A DNA stretch of 64,000 nucleotides, taken from positions 1 through 64,000 of the forward strand of contig NZ_RHNW01000003.1 of assembly GCF_003946045.1 (NCBI RefSeq). Reading direction: 5' to 3'. The translations under genes were made by a program, and so were the position numbers. The notes under the pieces are model-generated. The model saw nothing but the letters and a program-made list of their open reading frames with translations. It searched no databases and had not been told where the DNA came from. Numbering within the stretch: the first letter of the stretch is position 1; each line of letters opens with the position of its first letter. This document shows, piece after piece, positions 44,419 through 53,130 of this stretch. Origin of the DNA: Levilactobacillus mulengensis (lineage in GTDB: Bacteria > Bacillota > Bacilli > Lactobacillales > Lactobacillaceae).

Positions 44419-45354
44419 ATGAAAAAAGCAGAAATTCTAAATAGTCTTCGGGTGGCGGCCGTTGCCGATGCTTTAGGCGTCCCGGCGGAAATGAAACAGC
44501 GGGGTCAGTATCAGTTGCTGGGGATGACCGGTGAAGGAACCTGGTCGCAACCGATGGGAAGTTGGTCGGATGATACGTCGATGACCCTGTGCCTAATTCA
44601 AAATATTTTGGAACAAGGGAGTGCCGATGACCTGTTGAATAAGTTTGAACGCTACATGATGTTTGGTGAATGGACGCCGCGGGGGGTGACCTTTGATGTG
44701 GGCCGCACCTGCGCCCATGCCGTTCGCCAACATGCCATTAACCACGTTCCCGCGGTTCAGTGTGGGGATGCTTCAGAACAGGCTAATGGTAATGGCGCGT
44801 TGATGCGAATTGCGCCGTTGGCATTTAGCCTTGCGAAACAGCCAGTTGATGAGCGCATTCGCCAGTCAATCGCCATGACCACCATCACGCACGGCCATCC
44901 ACGAGCGGTCGTTGGCAGTGTCATTTATTTGGAAGTCCTGCATGAACTATTGCAGGGACACACGTTACCAACTGCGCTAAAGACAGTACAGGCACGAGTG
45001 CTAGCGGTATTTTCTGGCGAGCTAGTAATGGCACAGGAGCTGGCGGCCTACCAGCGATTGTTTGCGATTGACTTTGGCCAGCTACCCGTTTCCGCGATTA
45101 AAACATCGGGCTACGTGGTGGACACCCTAGAGGCAGCGGTCTGGGTGGCCTTGAATTACCAGGACTTACAGACCGGGCTGTTGGCTGCGGTCAATCTGGG
45201 TGGGGATGTGGATACGATTGCGACGGTAGCGGGCTCGCTCATGTCCGTCGCACACCCGGACCAACCGGTGCCAGCGGACTGGTGGCAGGCTACGTTGAAT
45301 CATGAATTGCTGGACAAACTGATGGTGCCCTTTGCGGCTAGATTTGGCGATTAG
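44419..45354 (+). CDS. ADP-ribosylglycohydrolase family protein
   Basis: The 311-residue protein has the dinuclear metal motifs of the DraG/ARH family: GSWSDDTSMTLCL (about residues 47-59), ANGNGALMRIAPLAF (about 122-136), THGHPRAVVGSV and GGDVDTIATVAGSL (about 256-269). The enzymes remove ADP-ribose from proteins or small molecules; the target here is unknown and no ADP-ribosyltransferase is adjacent. ATG 44419 follows AAAGGAGG. Confidence 0.92.
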   Translation: MKKAEILNSLRVAAVADALGVPAEMKQRGQYQLLGMTGEGTWSQPMGSWSDDTSMTLCLIQNILEQGSADDLLNKFERYMMFGEWTPRGVTFDVGRTCAHAVRQHAINHVPAVQCGDASEQANGNGALMRIAPLAFSLAKQPVDERIRQSIAMTTITHGHPRAVVGSVIYLEVLHELLQGHTLPTALKTVQARVLAVFSGELVMAQELAAYQRLFAIDFGQLPVSAIKTSGYVVDTLEAAVWVALNYQDLQTGLLAAVNLGGDVDTIATVAGSLMSVAHPDQPVPADWWQATLNHELLDKLMVPFAARFGD

Positions 45355-45366
45355 TGGCCAAATTAA

Positions 45367-45408
45367 AATCCCTAGGTAACGACGAATAATTGTCGTTACC
45401 TAGGGATT
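45367..45408. terminator. Perfect 17-bp hairpin, bidirectional terminator
   Basis: AATCCCTAGGTAACGAC and its exact complement flank an 8-nt loop, between convergent genes. Confidence 0.75.
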
Positions 45409-45424
45409 CTTTGGTTATTTTAAA

Positions 45425-46129
45425 TTAATCTTTCGGTCGAAAGGGCACCACATTATCACCCGCATCACCATTGTCAGGGTCGTCGGCCGACATGTCATCG
45501 AAGACCGACTGCATGAAATTGTCGAATTCAGCCGGCGTATCCGGCACGTCCTCCGCCGTGTACTCATCGGTCGCGAGCTTGGTAAATAACTGGTGGTGCC
45601 GGGCGTAGGCAAAGATATTGTGTAGCGCCTTGATGTCGGCGGGATAGGCGTAGAGCCCGAAGGTCAGGTTGGCCTCGTCGAGAAAATACTTGAAGTCGCG
45701 CTTGCCCATGGCCAGTTTGGTGGCCTGATAGGCATCGTTCATGATGATGCCCATCATGGTGTTTTTGAGTGTCAGGTAAACAACGTCCTCGTTGCCGGCC
45801 ACGTCGATTAGATCAGCGAACGCAATATCATGTGTTTCCCGCCGGCCCGTCCGCAGATTTTTACCGGAGAGGGTCACGTGGGTGGTCGCTGGTTTTTGCC
45901 GGGGGGCTGGGCTCTCCGGTGTCTGCTTGAGGGCCAGTGCCATGAATGCATGGAAGGCCTTGTCATCGGTCAGGTTGAGCTTGTCGCGCATCTCGTTGAT
46001 CAAGAGTCCCAGTGCGGTGCTGTAGGCAGCCGGATCCTTGAGGGTCTGCGTTGCCGCCGCGGCCTTGACCCAGGGCTCGCCGTCCGGACCGATACCTAAT
46101 GTGAAGAGTGGTGCACCTTCGTCGTCCAT
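45425..46129 (-). CDS. Hypothetical acidic protein (234 aa)
   Basis: ATG 46129 follows CGGGAGG; the frame extends upstream past the parS site but without a start signal. The product is soluble and acidic, with a C-terminal tail rich in Asp (SADDPDNGDAGDN) and ending VVPFRPKD. The middle contains VTLSGKNLRTGRRETHDIAF. No family is recognised. The Cad-family gene lies upstream in the same direction, about 95 bp away across parS. Confidence 0.75.
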   Translation of the reverse strand: MDDEGAPLFTLGIGPDGEPWVKAAAATQTLKDPAAYSTALGLLINEMRDKLNLTDDKAFHAFMALALKQTPESPAPRQKPATTHVTLSGKNLRTGRRETHDIAFADLIDVAGNEDVVYLTLKNTMMGIIMNDAYQATKLAMGKRDFKYFLDEANLTFGLYAYPADIKALHNIFAYARHHQLFTKLATDEYTAEDVPDTPAEFDNFMQSVFDDMSADDPDNGDAGDNVVPFRPKD

Positions 46130-46207
46130 GTTTTCCTCCCGTAAAAACGCATTTAGTCCCTCAATTATAACGTAATTGACCACAGCGGTGGGCCGTAACC
46201 GAAAAAA

Positions 46208-46223
46208 TGTTCCATGTGAAACA
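46208..46223. other. parS-like site, one mismatch
   Basis: TGTTCCATGTGAAACA has the parS arms and one central change (CATGTG for CACGTG). It is 2 bp from the end of the Cad-family gene. Confidence 0.7.
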
Positions 46224-46224
46224 T

Positions 46225-46794
46225 CTAAAGTAAAATGGCGAGGCCCACGCAAACGAACAGCAATGGCGACAACCAAGCTCCGAACCGCGCGAAGAAGTGA
46301 CTGGCGGCGGGCGACTGGGCAACGCGGTGACTGACAATCAGCCAGAGGCCAATCAGGGTCAGGAAAATAACCAGAACGCCACCAAACTCGGGATGGTCGA
46401 GCCGCGTAAAGTAGGGGATGTAGATGCTGAGGTTGTCGCCACCGTTACCAATCGTCAGCGACCAGACCAATGGCAGGCTGACCACGCGCGTTAAGGCTGG
46501 TGGCAAGCCGGTTGTGTGGCGCACGTGCCACCATCGCCACAGACCGGTGATCCCCAAAGTTAGGGGAACTAGCCCCAGCCAGCGGGTCCATTCGGCTAAG
46601 TTGTAGTGTAAGACCCCTCGGCTAGCTAGCCAGGCGACCAGAATCAGGGTGAGAATCCCTAGGTATTGGCCGAGAACAATGTGGTGGCGTTGTCGCGGTG
46701 TCTCTGCGGCCAACCACAGCAGGAGCAAGACGACCAGGTCGTCGGTGTCGGTAACCAAGAAGATACCAATGGCGGTTAAGGTGAAGACTAGCAT
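46225..46794 (-). CDS. Cadmium-resistance-family (CadD-like) membrane protein
   Basis: The 189-residue protein has five or six membrane segments and the motifs LVTDTDDLVVLLLLW (residues 13-27) and LTIGNGGDNLSIYIPYF, which characterise the CadD family. Members confer modest cadmium resistance in staphylococci; other substrates are possible. No CadC-type repressor is adjacent. ATG 46794 follows GAGGAG. Confidence 0.85.
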   Translation of the reverse strand: MLVFTLTAIGIFLVTDTDDLVVLLLLWLAAETPRQRHHIVLGQYLGILTLILVAWLASRGVLHYNLAEWTRWLGLVPLTLGITGLWRWWHVRHTTGLPPALTRVVSLPLVWSLTIGNGGDNLSIYIPYFTRLDHPEFGGVLVIFLTLIGLWLIVSHRVAQSPAASHFFARFGAWLSPLLFVCVGLAILL

Positions 46795-46974
46795 GATGGT
46801 GGGCTCCTCAGTGTTGTAGAATTAAGTCCATTGTACGCTTGATTGGTGTTAGAACAAATCCGTCTACAGTCAAAAGTAGTCAAACTAATAATCTCAATTG
46901 AATCCTACAAAAATTTAGACTGAATATAAATCTTGGTGTAGGCTCACGGCAATCAAACCGAAGAATGTGGAAAA

Positions 46975-48168
46975 ATGAAAGGAATCAAACGCTATGTGGG
47001 TACCCTAAAAAAGTACAAACCATTACTCGGATATATCACCCTGTTTTATCTCGTTATGGGGATTTCCAAGTACACCCAAATCTTGTATTTTCAGCAGAAT
47101 GGACGATTGATGAATTTCTCTTTAGCGTATTCAGCGATGGCAGTTGCCGGCTCATTGTCATTCCTAGTAGCTAATTTGCTTGAAAAGGTGGCCCTAAGAA
47201 AAGTTGCTAATACTTTAGGACTTGTCTACGCGGTTGGTATGTTCCTAAGAGTGTTCTTTCAAAGTCGGGTAGTAGCAATCATCTCAGGAAGTCTTTCCGG
47301 AGTCGGTGCTGCGATTTTAATTTTAGTTATTAGACGGTGGCTATATTTGGAAGCGGATAGAAATTCCCAGGATAGGCAATTTCTCATTTCATCTCGGTAC
47401 ACGTTAATGCAGATAGCGTCACTATTGGCGACGTTAATGACGGGATTGATTTTATTTGCTATTTCAGCAAGTAACAGAGTCTACGTCATTATTTTGATTG
47501 CTTCGGCGCTCGGGATTATTTTGTTGCCAACGGGCTCAGTTCCTAGTGATGAAATTAAGATTGAGAAACGGTCACGAGCTATCACGTTACCAGATAATCG
47601 GGTACGTGGATTATTGTATTTAGGTGTTGTTATTTTTATGGGTATAGCAACGTCACTTGTTGACCCCATAGCGCCAGCAATTTTGAGGTCAGTCGGTTAT
47701 AGTGTTGCGTCTGTGAGTCTTACGATGGCAATTTTAGGCATAGTGGCCATGTTATCAGCCTTTTTATTCCAATTGCCAGTGTTTAATAGACGTCCAGATA
47801 ATTATTTTTGGCTGATTGAATCGGTTTCGGGAATAATTATTATCTTCTGCGGATTGATGAAACGGAACCAAGCCATTTGGACAATGGTCGCTTTTGGCGT
47901 GATGGCCGTTGAGGGAACCGGCTTTTTTATTTTGAAGGAGTTAATCGAGTACGAGATGTTTCCTAAAAATGAGCTAGTTCTTTACTTAGGATTGGCTCAG
48001 TCAGGATTCTTGATTGGGGATGCAATTGGGGCACCACTGGGAACAACCCTCTTTCAGCTTACTAATAGTCGCGTTTTGTTGGTTGTTTACGGGACTATGA
48101 TTATGCTCTGTGGTTTTTTGTACAAAACGTTGTCTAGAAGTTTTAGACGAGATAGGTGTTTCAGATGA
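46975..48168 (+). CDS. MFS-type transporter, low G+C
   Basis: The 397-residue protein has about twelve membrane segments with a polar central loop (SVPSDEIKIEKRSRAI, near residue 185), consistent with a major facilitator. It lacks the usual loop 2-3 signature, so the assignment is by topology. Base composition and codon use are visibly AT-richer than the genes on either side, suggesting transfer. The ribosome binding site is weak. Substrate unknown. Confidence 0.7.
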   Translation: MKGIKRYVGTLKKYKPLLGYITLFYLVMGISKYTQILYFQQNGRLMNFSLAYSAMAVAGSLSFLVANLLEKVALRKVANTLGLVYAVGMFLRVFFQSRVVAIISGSLSGVGAAILILVIRRWLYLEADRNSQDRQFLISSRYTLMQIASLLATLMTGLILFAISASNRVYVIILIASALGIILLPTGSVPSDEIKIEKRSRAITLPDNRVRGLLYLGVVIFMGIATSLVDPIAPAILRSVGYSVASVSLTMAILGIVAMLSAFLFQLPVFNRRPDNYFWLIESVSGIIIIFCGLMKRNQAIWTMVAFGVMAVEGTGFFILKELIEYEMFPKNELVLYLGLAQSGFLIGDAIGAPLGTTLFQLTNSRVLLVVYGTMIMLCGFLYKTLSRSFRRDRCFR

Positions 48169-48204
48169 AAAGTTGCGTTGAGAGCTAAAAGATTAGAAAA
48201 TCAA

Positions 48205-48244
48205 AAAATCCGCTCAATCCCAATCAGGATGTGAGCGGATTTTA
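48205..48244. terminator. Bidirectional terminator
   Basis: AAAATCCGCTCA pairs with TGAGCGGATTTTA between convergent genes. Confidence 0.75.
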
Positions 48245-48259
48245 TTAAATAATCATAAT

Positions 48260-48769
48260 TTAATCAGCCGGAGCGGGTTGGTTCTTGAACACAAGCTTCT
48301 TAGATAGGAAGAAGTTCAAAACCAAAGCGATCGCGTGGCCGATGACCTTGGTCATGGTCCCGTTGGTGTTCAACCAAGAAATCCCCAAGAACAGGATGAC
48401 GGTTTCCAACAGGAACGTGGCGATTCGGGTCATGTAGAACGTGCCCATTTCCCGCATTGGCTTGTCGGACTTGTGCTTGAAGACAAATGTCCGGTCTAAC
48501 CAGAAGGAGCATTGGACACTGATCAGCCAGTCGATGAAGTTGGCTAATTGATAGCCGATGCCCATCGTGTGGTAGAACAGGTAAAACAGGGTGATGTTGA
48601 TGACAACAGAGATAGCCCCAAATAACAGGTAACGAGCGGCTTGGCCTTGGACCTTGTCCTCAACTTGTTTGAGTTGCGCAGCGTATTCGTTTTCCGTTTC
48701 GGTTAACTCAGCTTCGTACTCTTCTTGCGAGGCCGGGTAGTGATCGTGACGTAAGGGTTGACTTTCCAT
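48260..48769 (-). CDS. GtrA-family membrane protein
   Basis: ATG 48769 is preceded by AAAGG; an in-frame GTG at 48799 is possible. The 169-residue protein has an acidic coiled-coil N-terminus (about 1-45, EYEAELTETENEYAAQL) and four membrane segments with RYLLFGAISVVINITLFYLF, the GtrA signature. GtrA proteins are thought to flip lipid-linked sugars for decoration of cell-surface polymers. An inverted repeat GTTTCAC..GTGAAAC lies just upstream (48793-48814). Confidence 0.85.
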   Translation of the reverse strand: MESQPLRHDHYPASQEEYEAELTETENEYAAQLKQVEDKVQGQAARYLLFGAISVVINITLFYLFYHTMGIGYQLANFIDWLISVQCSFWLDRTFVFKHKSDKPMREMGTFYMTRIATFLLETVILFLGISWLNTNGTMTKVIGHAIALVLNFFLSKKLVFKNQPAPAD

Positions 48770-48932
48770 AGATTCCGGAACCTTTCTGTGACGTTTCACT
48801 TAGCTGGGTGAAACCGTCGTGAAAATCCCCTGGTCCCACCTGAGTTATGAAAACGTGTAATTGTAGTTACTAGCTCAATTATACCGTATTTGGCCGGCAC
48901 TGCAATGGTAATACCCTAGCAATTTCAAATGG

Positions 48933-50573
48933 TTAATCAGTGACGTAGGCGTGTTGATAATCGGGACTCCCGTTGAACTTGTTGTAAACGACCCCCTTGA
49001 TCTTGGGATTGACCAGCGTGTTGGTCCGCGCTTCGTAAAGTGGGGTCACGGCTTGGTCACGCAGGGCGGTCCGCGCGGCCGTTAACAGGTCTTGGTACCG
49101 GGCAGTTTGGTTCAGCGCGTCGACACCTTCGGACTTGGTCAGTGCCTGATCATAGGTCTTGTTGTCGTAGTGGCCCATGTTGGAGTTGTTCGTCGAGGAT
49201 AGAATCTGCAGGGATTGAATCGGGTCGGCGTTGTCCATGCTCCAGCCGGTCAGGTTGAGCTCGAAGTTCCCCTTGGAAACGTTGCTCAGCATGGAGGGAA
49301 ATGGCATCGCGGACACGTTGACCTTGAGGCCCAGCGTGCTGCTGACCGTGCTCTGGATGAATTCAGCGACGTTCTTGGTGGTGTCGTCATCGCCGCAGGT
49401 AATCGTGACGGTCAACTGTTGCTTGCCCAACTGCTTCAGCGCCTTTTGGTAAAGCTGCTTGGCCAAGGTTGGATTGTAATCGGCGGTGTTCTTCACGTAG
49501 GCGTCGGTGGTAAAGTCCTTCCCCGTCTTGGCGTTGGTCATCATGTGGTGAATGGCAAACGTTTTGGCTGGTCGTGAGCCGTTCTTCAAGACCTTGTCCG
49601 CGAGTTGTTGGCGGTTGATGGCCAGGGAAATGGCACGCCGCAGGTTCTGGTTAGCGGCAATCTTGTTCTGTTCATTGTATTGAATGAAGCCGATACGGCC
49701 AGCGGCCAACGACTTCAAGTCCGGATTGTGTTTGTTTTGCGTGGTTTGTTCCCCGTCGAGGGTGACCGCATCCAGTCGCTTGGACTGGTACAGGTTGTAG
49801 GCCGTCGAGCTGGTCTTAATGACCTGATATTTGATGCTGCTGAGCTTAACGGTCTTAGCAGCGACGTAGGTTGGGTTCTTCTTTAAGTTCCAGCTGTCAC
49901 TGGTCCCGTTCCAGTTCTTCAGGACGAAGGGCCCGTTGTAAACGGTCGTGGCCGCGGATGAGCCGTATGTCTTCCCGTACTTCTGGACGGCCTTTTGGTT
50001 CAGGGGATAGTAGGTGGTGCTAGCCAGCATCTGCTTGAAGTAGGATGCCGGCCGGCTGAGGGTGATCTTCAGTTGGTACTGACCCACGGCCTTAACGCCC
50101 AACGTTGCGGGGGATTTCTTCCCGGCCGCGATGGCACTGGCATTTTTGATATTCGCAAATTGATAGGTGAACTCTGACTTAGACTTGGGATCTAGCGTCC
50201 GCTTCCAGGAGTAAACGAAGTCCTGAGCCGTGACCGGGTCGCCGTTGCTCCATTTGGCGTTGTGCCGCAAGTTAATGGTGTAATGGTGGCCGCTATCACT
50301 GACGGTCGTCTTGGTTGCCAGCGCATTTTGCGCCTCGCTGTTGGCGTTCAGGCGGTACAGGCCTTCGCCAACTTGGCTGAGCGTGTTGCTGGAGACGCTG
50401 TCGGTGATCTTGGCAACGTCGAGACTGGAAATCGTGGCCGTTTCGTACAGGTTCAGGTGTTGCGCGACCTTCTTAGTGGACTGCGAGTGACCGGTCACGG
50501 CGAAGACGCCGGCGCCGATTAGAATAATGCCGCCGCAAAGGGCGAGTGCTTTCTTGTGTTGTGCTAAACTCAT
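48933..50573 (-). CDS. Oligopeptide-binding protein (OppA-like)
   Basis: The 546-residue extracytoplasmic solute-binding protein (family 5) captures peptides for an ABC importer. Domain landmarks are LNLYETATISSLD, YSWKRTLDPKSKSEF and NLTGWSMDNADPIQSLQIL. The N-terminus has a membrane helix (ALALCGGIILIGAGVFAV) whose cysteine context does not fit the usual lipobox, so anchoring may be by an uncleaved helix. No permease or ATPase genes are adjacent, so it probably supplies a distant Opp complex. A T-box leader controls it. Confidence 0.92.
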   Translation of the reverse strand: MSLAQHKKALALCGGIILIGAGVFAVTGHSQSTKKVAQHLNLYETATISSLDVAKITDSVSSNTLSQVGEGLYRLNANSEAQNALATKTTVSDSGHHYTINLRHNAKWSNGDPVTAQDFVYSWKRTLDPKSKSEFTYQFANIKNASAIAAGKKSPATLGVKAVGQYQLKITLSRPASYFKQMLASTTYYPLNQKAVQKYGKTYGSSAATTVYNGPFVLKNWNGTSDSWNLKKNPTYVAAKTVKLSSIKYQVIKTSSTAYNLYQSKRLDAVTLDGEQTTQNKHNPDLKSLAAGRIGFIQYNEQNKIAANQNLRRAISLAINRQQLADKVLKNGSRPAKTFAIHHMMTNAKTGKDFTTDAYVKNTADYNPTLAKQLYQKALKQLGKQQLTVTITCGDDDTTKNVAEFIQSTVSSTLGLKVNVSAMPFPSMLSNVSKGNFELNLTGWSMDNADPIQSLQILSSTNNSNMGHYDNKTYDQALTKSEGVDALNQTARYQDLLTAARTALRDQAVTPLYEARTNTLVNPKIKGVVYNKFNGSPDYQHAYVTD

Positions 50574-50671
50574 AATTTTTTCCTCCAGAATGATTGAATT
50601 TATCGGTTAGAAAGAATAATGAGCGTTGCCATCGTTTGAGCATAGGTGAATCCCCCTCGGAAAAAGTGTAG

Positions 50672-50965
50672 ACAAAAAACCGTCCTCAACAGCCAATGTG
50701 TTAAGGACGGTTTTAACCGCGGTGCCACCTTAATTAGACGGGTCCCGAAAAAGAGACCGCGCCCCTCTTCACAGGAAACTAACATTTCCCTGACAACTGA
50801 CGTATGTCGCACGTCTTCCCGTACTGCAAAATGGTTCGGGGAAGCCCTCGGTGGTCCATTTAACTACCTGCGTTCGGCCGTACTCTCAGCAACGACGGCT
50901 CTCTTGACGTGCACGATAATCTTGATCTCCACCTCAATGGTTTGTTTCGGACGATTTATTGAATT
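50672..50965 (-). promoter_or_regulatory. T-box riboswitch, probably tRNA-Trp responsive
   Basis: The promoter is TTGACA (51000-50995), 17 bp, TACACT (50977-50972). The leader has the Stem I signatures AGAGAGCC and GCTGAGAGT, the T-box AAGGTGGCACCGCGG (50731-50717), and a terminator (AACCGTCC.., 50678-50711) with six T residues. Pairing GGTGG with CCACC and GATTATC with GGTAGTT leaves a specifier loop containing AAATGGA. TGG followed by A reads Trp. The T-box bulge TGGC expects a tRNA with G at position 73, which fits Trp and argues against Met (ATG). Confidence 0.85.
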
Positions 50966-51037
50966 GAGGCTAGTGTACCCCCGGGAAAAGGTGGTGTCAA
51001 CCGGTAATTTTTAATTGGCGAGCTGCGGCGCCTTACC

Positions 51038-51207
51038 GGGCGGTCAAAATAGGCCGGAACGCTAGGGAAGGACGGTAAAAGCCTGAGGAGCGGTCTTTTA
51101 CCTCGCTTTGAACCGCCTAAACCGCGTTTCAAAGTCGCCATTTACGGGTGTTCCTTGCTATGCCACCCCACCAGTAAATCCCCTGGCTGAGCCTATTTTG
51201 ACCGCCC
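51038..51207. repeat. Dispersed structured repeat, copy 3
   Basis: The 170-bp element is closed by a perfect 17-bp inverted repeat (GGGCGGTCAAAATAGGC with GCCTATTTTGACCGCCC). Internal hairpins include GGTAAAAG..CTTTTACC and CTTTGAA..TTCAAAG. Stem bases differ from copy 1 but pairing is kept. The tail CGGCTCATACTAGTT (51211-51225) matches CGGCTCACACTGGTT after copy 1. Confidence 0.7.
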
Positions 51208-51324
51208 TCACGGCTCATACTAGTTTGGTTCCCGGTTGTCCCCACTTATTTCTGGTGACACTCTGTGTGAGTAGCTGATTTTTGATAGATAATAATCAGA
51301 GATGTAGATATTTGTTATTAATAG

Positions 51325-51684
51325 TTAGTCTTTAATAACAGTTTGATAACTACCGTCTAACAACTGAAATAGATTAGCCGCATCCGTTTCCTGATTCAGT
51401 ACGATGGATAGCCAGTGCTCCTTGTTCATGTGGTAGGCGGGGAGGTAGCCCGGCTTGCTGCGGAGAATACTGCTAAGCTCGGGGTCGACCTTGACGTCTA
51501 ACACGTCGACCTCTTCCTTGCCTGGTAGGCCGAGTTTCTCCTTGGGCACATTCATCACTAACCCGAACCACTTGCCCTGACGATTCTTGAGGACGGCATA
51601 TTTCGGATAGGAGCTGAAGGTGTATTCAGGGGTGACGCCGTAATTATCTTCTGTGTAGGTAAAAATATCCTTGCGCGTGACCAT
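51325..51684 (-). CDS. MmcQ/YjbR-family protein
   Basis: The 119-residue protein matches the MmcQ/YjbR (CyaY-like) fold: FTYTEDNYGVTPEYTFSSYP at the start, the strand YAVLKNRQGKWFGLVMNV, PGYLPAYHMNKEHWLSIVL and a C-terminal LLDGSYQTV. Members bind DNA in some cases and their role is not established. It is a single gene. Confidence 0.88.
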   Translation of the reverse strand: MVTRKDIFTYTEDNYGVTPEYTFSSYPKYAVLKNRQGKWFGLVMNVPKEKLGLPGKEEVDVLDVKVDPELSSILRSKPGYLPAYHMNKEHWLSIVLNQETDAANLFQLLDGSYQTVIKD

Positions 51685-51775
51685 GATGTCACAACCTTTC
51701 TATGTAGAAGTTCTGTCCTTATTCTACACGTAATCTGAAAGATTGTTTGTGGATTGTTTTGGATGTTAGAATCGA

Positions 51776-51828
51776 AAAATCAGCTTCTCACCAACGCAGT
51801 ATTGCGCTCAGTGAAAAGCTGATTTTTA
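51776..51828. terminator. Bidirectional hairpin terminator
   Basis: AAAAATCAGCTTCTCAC pairs with GTGAAAAGCTGATTTTT. Confidence 0.8.
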
Positions 51829-51832
51829 GGTT

Positions 51833-52675
51833 CTATTTCTTAACCGGTGCAGCTGGCGGTGTTGCTAGTCCGGTCTTCAGAGCCGCGCCAATGGCGGGAA
51901 TTTGGCCTAGGTCGGCGACGTGATCACTTGGAACGACGACCACGTTAGCTGGCGAGTTAGCCAGGTCACTGAAGGCCGAAATCGATTGGTTTTCGAAGAA
52001 TTCCTTCGTCGCTGATTCCAGACTGGAGTTCACCGTGTCAATCCGATACTTTTCAGCGTCGGCACGGGTCCGGGTGGCGGTGGCTTGGGCCGTCGCGGTG
52101 GCCATTAAGGCATCGTTCTTGGCCTTGGTGGTCAATTCGATGGACTTGGCTTCCCCCTCAGCCTTAGCGATAGCAGCAATTCGTTCCCGGTCGGCCGTCA
52201 ATTGCTTGTCCATGGCGGATTGAATTGCCTTGGATGGCGTTAATTCGTCAATGTTGGTCCGGTCAACGTTGATGCCATAGGTGTCGGTCAAATCGCCGAT
52301 GGCCGTAGCCAGTTCCTGGTTGATCTTGGCCGTGGACCCCAACGCTTGGTTCAAATCCATCCGCCCGATGATGTCTCGCAAGTGGCCCCGCACCAGTTGC
52401 GCCATGGATTCCACGGAGTCCGTGTTTTCGTACTGGTATTTCACGGCGTTGGTGACGTGGTAGTTCAGCGTTAGGCTGGCCGAGACGTCGGCGTTATCCT
52501 TGGTGATAACTGAATAGTTAGGCAGAGCCAGTGGTGACATCGCCAGACTGACGGTACGAATCTTTTGGATACCCGGCAGATAAAAATGAATCCCGGGCAA
52601 GACGGTGTGCTTGTATTTCCCCAGCGTCTCAACCAATCCTTCATTATTTTGACGAACAATTCTAATCCCAAACAT
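51833..52675 (-). CDS. SPFH/stomatin-like protein
   Basis: ATG 52675 lies 8 nt after GGGGG; TTG 52681 is too close to it. The 280-residue protein has an SPFH domain (RIVRQNNEGLVETLGKYKHT through SLTLNYHVTNAVKYQYEN), followed by an Ala/Glu-rich helix (RERIAAIAKAEGEAKSIEL) that drives oligomerisation, and a Pro/Ala tail. There is no obvious membrane helix at the N-terminus. SPFH proteins form membrane-associated rings. It is 12 bp downstream of the ribbon-helix-helix gene and probably cotranscribed with it. Confidence 0.88.
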   Translation of the reverse strand: MFGIRIVRQNNEGLVETLGKYKHTVLPGIHFYLPGIQKIRTVSLAMSPLALPNYSVITKDNADVSASLTLNYHVTNAVKYQYENTDSVESMAQLVRGHLRDIIGRMDLNQALGSTAKINQELATAIGDLTDTYGINVDRTNIDELTPSKAIQSAMDKQLTADRERIAAIAKAEGEAKSIELTTKAKNDALMATATAQATATRTRADAEKYRIDTVNSSLESATKEFFENQSISAFSDLANSPANVVVVPSDHVADLGQIPAIGAALKTGLATPPAAPVKK

Positions 52676-52687
52676 GTCCAATTCCCC

Positions 52688-53017
52688 CTAGATTTTTTTC
52701 AACGTTAAAATATTCCCGTGACTCTCGATGACCGTGTAGTTGGCGTCCTTGTCCGGCTTCTCCGGGGCCTCCAGCAGATACCGATAGTAAATGCCGGCAA
52801 CCAGAACAAGTCCGGATCTGACGTCCAGGTCTTTCCCGGCAATGGCGCGGCCAATCAGCTGCCGTTGTTCCCAGTTCCCCGCTGGTGCCGCACGCGCCAG
52901 GACCTGTGCGATGTAGGCGTTGATGCTCCGACCATCAGCGTCCGCCGCGTCCGCCACCCGTTTGAATAGACTTTCATCTAGCCGTAATAGAAAACGCTTC
53001 TGAGCTTCTTTTGCCAT
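52688..53017 (-). CDS. Arc-type ribbon-helix-helix regulator
   Basis: ATG 53017 follows CAGGAGG. The 109-residue protein starts with an Arc/HicB-like ribbon-helix-helix (KRFLLRLDESLFKRVADAAD, then GRSINAYIAQVLARA), followed by a C-terminal part with GLVLVAGIYYRYLLEAPEKP and a beta-like tail. The ribbon carries the usual R-x-L-x-L pattern. It is probably the repressor of its own operon with the SPFH gene, through the 11-bp repeats at 53034. Confidence 0.8.
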   Translation of the reverse strand: MAKEAQKRFLLRLDESLFKRVADAADADGRSINAYIAQVLARAAPAGNWEQRQLIGRAIAGKDLDVRSGLVLVAGIYYRYLLEAPEKPDKDANYTVIESHGNILTLKKI

Positions 53018-53033
53018 GATAACGCCCTCCTGA

Positions 53034-53063
53034 TGATAGCTTAATGATATCACGATGATATCA
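53034..53063. promoter_or_regulatory. Three operator repeats at 11-bp spacing
   Basis: TGATAGCT (53034), TGATATCA (53045) and TGATATCA (53056) start exactly 11 bp apart, on one face of the helix, directly upstream of the ribbon-helix-helix gene. This is the classic arrangement for cooperative dimers of such proteins. Confidence 0.7.
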
Positions 53064-53130
53064 TTTTTGCCAGTCCCCTGAACGGTTAAAGTGGTGAACA
53101 CTCGAATTAAAGCGTTAAGGTTGCGGGTGG

